Source of the DNA: Roseateles_B sp051857535
GTDB lineage: Bacteria > Pseudomonadota > Gammaproteobacteria > Burkholderiales > Burkholderiaceae_C
Assembly (NCBI RefSeq): GCF_051857535.1
Contig: NZ_JBPZGY010000009.1
Location: forward strand, 124,001-188,000
Reading direction: 5' to 3'
Length of the DNA stretch: 64,000 nucleotides
The position numbers and the translations under genes were made by a program. Positions 52,203 through 58,385 of the stretch are shown here, piece after piece. How positions within the stretch are numbered: the first letter of the stretch is position 1; each line of letters opens with the position of its first letter. The notes under the pieces are model-generated. The model ran no database searches. It saw only the letters and a program-made list of their open reading frames with translations, and was not told the origin of the DNA.

Positions 52203-52861
52203 TGACCGACCTGCTCGTTCAAACCCTGGACACCGGCGTGCAGCTGCGCCTGCCCGACGGGCGCGGCAGCCTGACCCTGGTCCCGCGACGGGGTCAGGAC
52301 TTGCCCCGCTACCACTTCCGCCTCGGCCGCGTCGTGCATGCGGCCCAGGAGCTGGGCCTGTTCCGCGTCCAGCAGACCCTGCTGCTGAGCAATGACCACA
52401 CGGGTGACAGCGAACTCACCGGCCTGTGGCTGGACGACGGCCTCGATGCCCAGGAGCGCTGCGCCGCCGTGACAGCCCTGGTCCAGGGCGCCCGCCGCTG
52501 GATCGCCGAGCACCGCGATGCCTGCGGCGACTGGCTGATCCTGGAGCTGCCCGGCTGGCGCACGCCCACCGGGGTTTCGCCTTTCTGGGAGGCGCTGGGC
52601 GCGCGCTTCTATCCCCATGACTGGAGCACCGCGCAGGCCCGCTGGGGCAGTGCCTGGTGCAGCCATCTGGCCGCCTTGCTGCCGCGGCAGACGCTGTACC
52701 TCTCCTTCCTCGGCGAGGCCGCTCAGCAGGCCTGTGCGCAGACCGATGCCGCCCATGCGGCCCTGCTGCCCACGCTGCACGAGCTGGGCTTCCTGCCGCC
52801 GCTGCAGGTGCGCATCGACGACGGCGGGCCCGTGCTGAGCTGCCCGCTGCCGCGCGGCTGA
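52202..52861 (+). CDS. Shortened AstA-family paralogue (second subunit)
   Basis: A 219-residue protein that aligns to the central and C-terminal part of AstA: PRYHFRLGRVVHAAQELGLF, TLLLSNDHTGDSEL, SPFWEALGARFYPHDW and a late VRIDDGGPVLSCPL matching VDIFDGGPTVEAP of the gene before it. Compared with full-length AstA it lacks roughly 90 N-terminal residues and the region after the GGP motif. Its start shares one base with the previous stop (TGATG), so the two are translated together. It may be a partner subunit or a diverging copy. No stop or frameshift is seen. Confidence 0.82.
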   Translation: MTDLLVQTLDTGVQLRLPDGRGSLTLVPRRGQDLPRYHFRLGRVVHAAQELGLFRVQQTLLLSNDHTGDSELTGLWLDDGLDAQERCAAVTALVQGARRWIAEHRDACGDWLILELPGWRTPTGVSPFWEALGARFYPHDWSTAQARWGSAWCSHLAALLPRQTLYLSFLGEAAQQACAQTDAAHAALLPTLHELGFLPPLQVRIDDGGPVLSCPLPRG

Positions 52862-52931
52862 GGCGGCGAGCTGGGCAGCAAACTGAGCGGATGAGCGCTC
52901 CGGGATTGCCCCCTCAGGACATTCCCGCAGG

Positions 52932-52968
52932 CGTCACAACGATGCAAGTCCGCGTCGCACCGTGGCAA
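52932..52968 (+). promoter_or_regulatory. Tandem ArgR-type operator before the second cyanophycinase
   Basis: CGTCAC-N8-AA at 52932-52947, five bases, then CGTCGC-N8-AA at 52953-52968 repeat the 21-base layout of the site at 46168-46204. A possible -10 box TATGGT (53001-53006) lies 32 bases after the second half-site, so the site would sit directly upstream of a weak -35 region, as for an activator. The agreement with the consensus is lower than at 46168 (4/6 and 5/6). Confidence 0.55.
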
Positions 52969-53060
52969 GGTGGCGGCTTCCCGGCCGGGGCCGGCATCCC
53001 TATGGTCAAGGCCTGGGTTTGAGGCCCCGCCCGGGGCCACCCTGGACCGTTGGGAATGCC

Positions 53061-54416
53061 ATGAAGAAATGCCTGGGAGCGGCGCTGTGTGCCGCGGGCT
53101 TGTGCTTGAGCTTGCCGGCGCTGGCCGGCAAGCTGTTCCTGTCCGGCGGCGCCTATGACGACGCCAACACCGACCTCTTCGTCAACGGCCTGCGCAAAGC
53201 CACCGGCCGCGACAGCGGCTTCACGCCCAACATCAACAGCACAGCCAACTGCAGCACGAACTGGGCCACCACGGCCTGCCCACGCATCGCCGTCATCACC
53301 GCGGCCAAGGACAGCTACGCCACCGGCCTGGACGCCTTCCAGAACGACATCCCGGCGAGCTCCACCACGGCCCTCAAGCGTGGCTACTACAACCTGTTCC
53401 AGACCCATGGCTTCTCGCCCAAGCACGTCACGGCGCACGTGGACAACTACACCGTCCACGCCAGCAGCAGCACGCCCGAGGGCCAGGCCAATATCGCCCT
53501 GATCCAGCAGGCGGACGCCGTGTGGTTCGTCGGCGGCGACCAGGCCAAGATCATCCGCAGCTTCCTCAACGACAACGGCGCCGACAACGCCCTGGCCGCC
53601 GCCCTGCGCGCGCGCTGGAACAATGGCAGCGGCAGCATCGTCATCGCCGGGGACTCCGCCGGCAACCACGCGCTGAACCAGCGCATGCATGCGGCCGGCG
53701 TCAGCTATGGCTACCTCTACTTCGGCGCCAATCTGCAGGACAAGGCCGTGACCGACTGGCAGACGCTGGGCGACACCCGCGATGGCAGCAGCGCCCTGCG
53801 CTACCTGGAGAACGGCGCCACGATGAAGGGCCTGGGCTTCCTGCCGGCGGGGCTGCTGAGTGACACCCATTTCGACAGCCGTTCCGGCCGCCTCGGGCGG
53901 CTGGCGGCGGCCCTGCGCCATCTGGGCGTGCAGCAGGGCCTGGGCGTGGACGAGAACACCGGCGTGCTGGTCGACACCGCCGCGCAGACGGCCACCGTCT
54001 ACGGCGCCAAACGCCTGCTGATCGTGGACACGGCCAATGCCAGCGTGCAGGTCGGCACCTACTACAAGGTCAACGGCCTGCGGGTGAGCCTGCTCACGCC
54101 AGGCGACCGCTACAGCTACGCCAGCAAGACCGTCAGCAGCAGCAAGAGCGCCATAGCCACGCCCTTCTACAGCAGCTACTACGACTCAGCCGACATCTTC
54201 GCCGCGCTGGAGACCTCCAAGTCCCTGACCCGCCTGGTAGACCAGACGCCCACCAGCAATGTCGGCAGCGCGCCCGTGCCCACCTACAGCAGCGGGCCGC
54301 AGTACCCCAGCGGCAGCCCCGTGATCCGGCTGCGCTTCACCCGCGATGCCAGCACCCGCGGCTACTACAGCGGCGGACGCTACACGGTGGACAAGGCCCG
54401 GGTGGACATCTACTGA
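53061..54416 (+). CDS. Second secreted cyanophycinase-like protein
   Basis: A 451-residue exported S51-family protein with a Sec signal (1-22). VWFVGGDQAKII (about 154-165), nucleophile S199 in IAGDSAGNHAL and LLSDTHFDSRSGRLGRLAAAL correspond to the motifs of the first cyanophycinase, with DTHF in place of DQHF. Insertions with paired cysteines (64 and 73) near the N-terminus distinguish it. It has its own promoter region with an ArgR-type site and is not simply part of the upstream operon. Different substrate size or location compared with the first enzyme is plausible. Confidence 0.82.
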   Translation: MKKCLGAALCAAGLCLSLPALAGKLFLSGGAYDDANTDLFVNGLRKATGRDSGFTPNINSTANCSTNWATTACPRIAVITAAKDSYATGLDAFQNDIPASSTTALKRGYYNLFQTHGFSPKHVTAHVDNYTVHASSSTPEGQANIALIQQADAVWFVGGDQAKIIRSFLNDNGADNALAAALRARWNNGSGSIVIAGDSAGNHALNQRMHAAGVSYGYLYFGANLQDKAVTDWQTLGDTRDGSSALRYLENGATMKGLGFLPAGLLSDTHFDSRSGRLGRLAAALRHLGVQQGLGVDENTGVLVDTAAQTATVYGAKRLLIVDTANASVQVGTYYKVNGLRVSLLTPGDRYSYASKTVSSSKSAIATPFYSSYYDSADIFAALETSKSLTRLVDQTPTSNVGSAPVPTYSSGPQYPSGSPVIRLRFTRDASTRGYYSGGRYTVDKARVDIY

Positions 54417-54556
54417 CGCAGGCGCCAGCACTCAGGCTCGGGTGAGCCTTGGCGTCGGTCTGGATGAGAGTCGGCCACGAGGGCAGCCTGCACTCATTCT
54501 CGGCGGCAAGCCCGGGCTTGGACGCAGGCCGCGGCCCAGCCGGTGACAATGCGCCC

Positions 54557-54817
54557 ATGAACGCCCCCGCCCCGCCGCCCCCACATCAGCCCCGCAATCC
54601 CCTGCACGGCCTGACGCTGGAAGCCATCGTCGTCGCGTTGCAGGAGGAATACGGCTGGGAGGGGCTGGATGCGCGCATCCCGCTGCGCTGCTTCGCCTTC
54701 GAGCCCAGCGTCAAGTCCAGCCTGAAGTTCCTGCGCAGGACGCCCTGGGCGCGGGCCAAGGTCGAGGGGCTGTATTTGTTCATGCTGAGGGAGCGCCAGC
54801 GCCAGGGCCGCCCCTGA
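54557..54817 (+). CDS. VF530-family (DUF2132) small DNA-binding protein
   Basis: An 86-residue protein matching the VF530 family: NPLHGLTLEAIVVALQEEYGWEGL, RCFAFEPSVKSSLKFLRRTPWARAKVEGLY. Family members have a double-stranded DNA-binding fold; the cellular role is not established. Start ATG 54557 follows the conserved N-terminus after a proline-rich leader. It stands alone between the cyanophycin and copper genes. Confidence 0.9.
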   Translation: MNAPAPPPPHQPRNPLHGLTLEAIVVALQEEYGWEGLDARIPLRCFAFEPSVKSSLKFLRRTPWARAKVEGLYLFMLRERQRQGRP

Positions 54818-54839
54818 GGGCTGCCGTACACTGTCACGC

Positions 54840-55262
54840 ATGAGCAGGTTCTTGCGAATCGTGTTGGCATGGTGCTTGGTCGTGGCCCTACCCGTCCAGG
54901 GATACGCTGCGCAGGCCCTGCTGCTCTGCGATCTCCCCGTGCACGCCAGCAGCGCGAGCGCGGATCACGCCGGCATGGCGCATGAGCAGCCCACCATGGC
55001 CGACAGCCCTGCGGACCATCCGCCAGAAGCCGGGACGGGCGCAGCCGCTCACCAGGATGACATGCAGACCCACACGCCTGGCAAGCATTCGGGCACGTGC
55101 AGTGTGGGCGCCTCGTGCTGCAGTGCCCCGGGACTCACGTCCGGCGTCGTGACGATGGCCGTCGTGCATCCCGACCTGCTCGACCTGCCGACCGTCCAGC
55201 TCATCCGCGACCGCATCATGGTGGGCGGACTTGAACGACCGCCTCGAGCCCAGCTGCCCTGA
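54840..55262 (+). CDS. Periplasmic His/Met/Cys-rich protein, possibly metal-binding
   Basis: A 140-residue protein with a Sec signal (about 1-23). The mature part is rich in His, Met and Asp (DHAGMAHEQPTMADSPADH, HQDDMQTHTPGKH) followed by CSVGASCCS. Such composition is common in copper-handling periplasmic proteins. It opens a row of four genes on the same strand with cupredoxin, DUF411 and CusF-like proteins, though 244 bases separate it from the cupredoxin gene. No family name can be given. Confidence 0.7.
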   Translation: MSRFLRIVLAWCLVVALPVQGYAAQALLLCDLPVHASSASADHAGMAHEQPTMADSPADHPPEAGTGAAAHQDDMQTHTPGKHSGTCSVGASCCSAPGLTSGVVTMAVVHPDLLDLPTVQLIRDRIMVGGLERPPRAQLP

Positions 55263-55506
55263 AGCGCCCGGCCTGCGCGGCACTGAGCCGTGCTGGGCCG
55301 TGCCGACCAGGCTTTCGGGCCGCGCCGGGCGCATCAGCCCGGCAGCTGCTTCCGCCAGGAGTTCAACCCTGCCGCAAGGGCGCTTGAAGCCGCCGCGCAG
55401 AGCGCGAACGTCCAGCGCCACCCGCCCGTTGCCTGTGCCGGAGCTTGGCCGATGCGCGGGCCTTGAAGCCACCGATTTGCTCTCGCTGACACAGCAGGAA
55501 CCAACC

Positions 55507-56010
55507 ATGACACGCAGACTCATTCCCCTCCTCACGGCGCTGACGCTGGCGATGTTCGCCGACGCCGGCCACGCCAGTGGGAAACACACAGACCCCATCG
55601 GCAAGCCCGGTATCCCGGCCCAGGCCCGCCGTACCGTGCAGATCGACATGAGCGACGCCATGCGCTTCACGCCCTCAAGCATCGACGTGAAGCAGGGCGA
55701 GACCGTTCGCTTTGTCGTGAAGAACTCCGGCCAGCTCCAGCACGAGATGGTGTTGGGCACCGAGAAGGATCTCAAAAGGCACGACGAGCTCATGAGGAAG
55801 CACCCGGGCATGGAGCACGCCGACGCGCACATGGTCTCCGTCGCACCCGGCCAGACCGGCGAGATCGTGTGGCAGTTCACCCAGGCGGGAAGGATAGACT
55901 TCGCCTGCCTTCAAGCCGGCCACTTCGACGCGGGCATGAGAGGTGTGCTCAGGGTCACCGGCAAGGACGCTGCACTCAGGGAGGACGGCCATGCAGATCA
56001 CAAGCATTGA
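55507..56010 (+). CDS. Periplasmic cupredoxin (CopI-like)
   Basis: A 167-residue exported protein with a Sec signal (about 1-24) and a plastocyanin/azurin-like domain (about 40-150). Type 1 copper ligands are all seen: H79 in LQHEMV, then C134, H139 and M144 in ACLQAGHFDAGM. Such proteins bind copper in the periplasm; CopI of Rubrivivax is a related copper-tolerance protein. The next gene overlaps its end by 20 bases. Confidence 0.88.
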   Translation: MTRRLIPLLTALTLAMFADAGHASGKHTDPIGKPGIPAQARRTVQIDMSDAMRFTPSSIDVKQGETVRFVVKNSGQLQHEMVLGTEKDLKRHDELMRKHPGMEHADAHMVSVAPGQTGEIVWQFTQAGRIDFACLQAGHFDAGMRGVLRVTGKDAALREDGHADHKH

Positions 56011-56491
56011 AGTCAGGGCCGGCCTGGCACGGCGACGCCTGCTGGCCGGTGGAGCCGCCTGGGCACTGGCCGCCGCGGCAGGTGCCAAGCCCGCTGGGCC
56101 GGGCGAGGAAGTCCATCGCGTCCAGGTCTGGAAGGGGCCGGCCTGCGCCTGCTGCAAGGACTGGATCGCGCACCTGGAGGCCCATGGATTCCAGGTGGTG
56201 TCCGTTAGCGACAGCGGCAACACCGAGGCACGCAAGCGTCTGGGCATCGATCTCAAGTACGGCTCCTGCCATACAGCCCTGGTGGGAGGCTATGCACTGG
56301 AGGGCCACGTGCCGGCATCTGACATCCGGCGGCTGCTGCGTGAACGCCCGAAGGCCATCGGCCTGGTGGTCCCCGCCATGCCCTTGGGCTCACCGGGCAT
56401 GGACGGGCCGGCGTATGGCCGCAAGCAACCCTATGACGTGCTGCTGCTTGCCCAGGATGGCAGCGCCCGCGTCTACCAAAGCTATCGTTGA
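55991..56491 (+). CDS. DUF411 metal-binding protein
   Basis: A 166-residue exported protein with a twin-arginine-like or Sec leader (ARRRLLAGGAAWALAAAA) and a DUF411 domain. C52, C54 and C55 in KGPACACCKDW, with YGSCHTALV later, are the likely metal ligands. Family members occur next to copper and other metal resistance genes. It begins inside the cupredoxin gene (20-base overlap), so translation is coupled. Confidence 0.88.
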   Translation: MQITSIEVRAGLARRRLLAGGAAWALAAAAGAKPAGPGEEVHRVQVWKGPACACCKDWIAHLEAHGFQVVSVSDSGNTEARKRLGIDLKYGSCHTALVGGYALEGHVPASDIRRLLRERPKAIGLVVPAMPLGSPGMDGPAYGRKQPYDVLLLAQDGSARVYQSYR

Positions 56492-56502
56492 AGGAGCAGG
56501 AC

Positions 56503-56823
56503 ATGAAAGCAATCAAGACCCTGACCCTGGTCGCCCTGGTGGCCACAGGGGCGGCGTTCCCAGCCATCGCAAAAGCTCAGGCTCAGGCTCAGGCCATGGA
56601 CATGACCGAAGGCGAGATCCGGAAGATCGACAAGGAAAACAAGAAGCTCACCATCAAGCATGGCGAAATCCGGAATCTGCAAATGCCGGGCATGACCATG
56701 GTGTTCCAGGTCAAAGATGCGGCGGTGCTGGAGCAGGTGAAGGTCGGCGACAAGGTCCGGTTCAAGGTGGAGCGAGGTCCGACGGGCCTGCTCGTGACGG
56801 ACCTGCAGCCAGGCGGAAACTGA
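56503..56823 (+). CDS. CusF-like periplasmic copper-binding protein
   Basis: A 106-residue exported protein with a signal (about 1-25) and a CusF-type beta barrel. Relative to E. coli CusF (H36, W44, M47, M49), the positions are H53, M61, M64 and M66, so the copper-stacking tryptophan is replaced by methionine in LQMPGMTMVF. It presumably shuttles Cu(I) in the periplasm. AGGAG precedes ATG. No CusCBA efflux genes are in the window. Confidence 0.88.
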   Translation: MKAIKTLTLVALVATGAAFPAIAKAQAQAQAMDMTEGEIRKIDKENKKLTIKHGEIRNLQMPGMTMVFQVKDAAVLEQVKVGDKVRFKVERGPTGLLVTDLQPGGN

Positions 56824-56982
56824 GTCACGCGGCGGATGCCCTGCGTGCAGCCTTGGGCGGACCTCCCGACCTGGGCCCGGCTGAGCTCAGGTGCGTGAAT
56901 TGTTCCGCATTGAAGAAATCGAGATGCGCTGAGCGTTAGTCTTTCGGCGATTTGGCCACGAGATCGAGGCATAGGAGAAGCC

Positions 56983-57280
56983 GTGAGACGAAGTCGCTTT
57001 TCAGTGGAGCAAATCGTGGCCGTGCTCAAGCAGGTCGAGCTCGGTATGGCGGTCGCGGACGCGTGCCGCAAGATGGGGATCAGCGAGCAGACCTTCTATC
57101 GCTGGAAGAAGCAGTACGGCAGCCTGGAGCCTTGACCAGGCGCGCGAACGCAAGCAGTTGCAGGAAGAAAACGCACGGCTGAAGAAGCTCGTGGCCGACC
57201 TCAGCCTGGACAAGGCAATCCTTCAGGACATTGCAGAAAAAATGGTCCGGCCCGTATCAAGGACACCGCCAACGCAGTAG
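56983..57280 (+). pseudogene. IS3-family orfA remnant (frameshifted, no orfB)
   Basis: From GTG 56983 the frame reads RRSRFSVEQIVAVLKQVELG and ISEQTFYRWKKQYGSLEP, an IS3-family helix-turn-helix protein, and stops at 57133-57135. The leucine-zipper part continues in another frame (ARERKQLQEENARLKKLVAD, LDKAILQDIAEK) up to 57280. The DDE transposase orfB is absent. No clear terminal inverted repeats were seen. The remnant joins toxin-gene sequence at about 57240. Confidence 0.85.
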
Positions 57281-57604
57281 GTGATTTTTGTGCAGCGAAG
57301 GAGTTGGGGGTAGAGCAGAAATGCCAACCTGCCACGCCGACGAATATTCAATCTGCGCTTGCGACCTCAAGCATGCAAACTCTCCAGCCTAGTGTGTCGG
57401 CCAGTCATGTCCAATCCCTGGTGAACGTGTTACAGGCCGGGGGGGGCCCTGCCACCGATTCAGGTTGACGGCGATGTGATTGTTGATGGGAATCATCGAT
57501 ACATAGCTGGCCTACTATGCGGAAAGCCTGCGCCAATTCAACCATGGACAGCGCCGTTGACACGGCCGCGCATGCCTGTTCGTTCCCTGAAGGTACTTCC
57601 GTGA
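57241..57604 (+). pseudogene. 3' remnant of a polymorphic toxin with ParB-like domain, frameshifted
   Basis: From 57241 one frame reads NGPARIKDTANAVGDFCAAK and later QPSVSASHVQSLVNVLQAGG. After the G8 tract at 57439-57446 the sense continues in the next frame: LPPIQVDGDVIVDGNHRYIA, GKPAPIQPW, to the stop at 57602-57604. With seven Gs the two halves join into one protein. The VDG-N/H-HRY-IAG motif is typical of ParB/sulfiredoxin-like domains at the C-termini of polymorphic toxins. No start codon or trafficking domain remains; the IS3 remnant abuts its 5' end. Its stop overlaps the start of the next gene (GTGA). Confidence 0.72.
57439..57446 (+). repeat. G8 homopolymer at the frameshift of the toxin remnant
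   Basis: Eight Gs mark the exact place where the ParB-like frame changes. Removal of one G restores the frame. Either a fixed mutation, a phase-variable site or a base-calling error. Confidence 0.85.
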
Positions 57605-57957
57605 GCAGTCCAAACCGAACTTTGATCGTCTATGTGGACGTGGACGACATGCTGATTCGTAGCGTTGGATCGAAACGCATCCCAATTGTTCCAGCAATCG
57701 AACACGTGCGCCGTCTTCACGCTACAGGCGCAGAACTCTATTGCTGGAGCTCGGGCGGAGGAGAATACGCACGTGCCAGCGCTCAGGAGGTTGGGATTGA
57801 ACAGTGCTTCAGGGCATTTTTGCCAAAGCCCCATCTCCTGCTGGATGACCAGCCAGTTGCAGACTGGAAGTTGTGCATTGAGTTACATCCGCTCTCGATT
57901 CACGATCAGGATGCAATTGACTATTGGCAGCAGATTGCTACGCGCATGATGTCCTAG
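57601..57957 (+). CDS. HAD-like small protein, possible immunity protein
   Basis: A 118-residue protein starting at GTG 57601. D13-V-D15 in IVYVDVDDML is a HAD-type nucleophile motif; LYCWSSGGGEYARAS and PKPHLLLDDQPV fit the later HAD motifs. The GTGA overlap with the toxin remnant indicates translational coupling, the usual arrangement of a toxin and its immunity gene. I recall similar proteins behind ParB-like toxin domains. An upstream ATG in the frame at 57517 or 57541 would overlap the toxin and is unlikely. GC is visibly lower than in the flanks. Confidence 0.72.
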   Translation: MSSPNRTLIVYVDVDDMLIRSVGSKRIPIVPAIEHVRRLHATGAELYCWSSGGGEYARASAQEVGIEQCFRAFLPKPHLLLDDQPVADWKLCIELHPLSIHDQDAIDYWQQIATRMMS

Positions 57958-58385
57958 GCAGAGTGCGGCGATGCCGCGCCAGGAACCTCTTGCGAGACCG
58001 CTCCGTCGGCAGACCATCATCCGCCGGATGCTCGCGAATTGTCGAAAGCGCGCTGCGCTCAGCATTCAATGTTGGGATTTGATGCCCGCCGTTGGTCGAG
58101 AGTTCGGCAGCCGTGATTGGGTGCGACTGTATGAGCACACGGTGCGAGCGGATGACTCGTGTGACCCATCCAGACCTACGCCGTCGAAAGTTGGCTTCTG
58201 CAGGTGAATGTAGCTCGGCCGATTTGCAAACAACTCGATGGGAGGCGGAGATTGTGCGCTCACCCTCGCGGCGCACCGAGTCCGCTAGGCTGCGGTTGCG
58301 GTCTACCGCCACCGCGACCGCTAATCACGGTACGGGTCGCCTTGCGGTCATTGCGATTCGCATGAAAGATCGGCTCCATAGTCAG
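57958..58385. other. Spacer without recognised gene in the low-GC island
   Basis: About 430 bases between the HAD-like gene and the OLD-type ATPase. Open frames on both strands (for example 57971-58207 and 57938-58312) have arginine- and serine-rich, uneven translations with no ribosome site and no family resemblance. I see no repeats or attachment sites. Confidence 0.5.
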
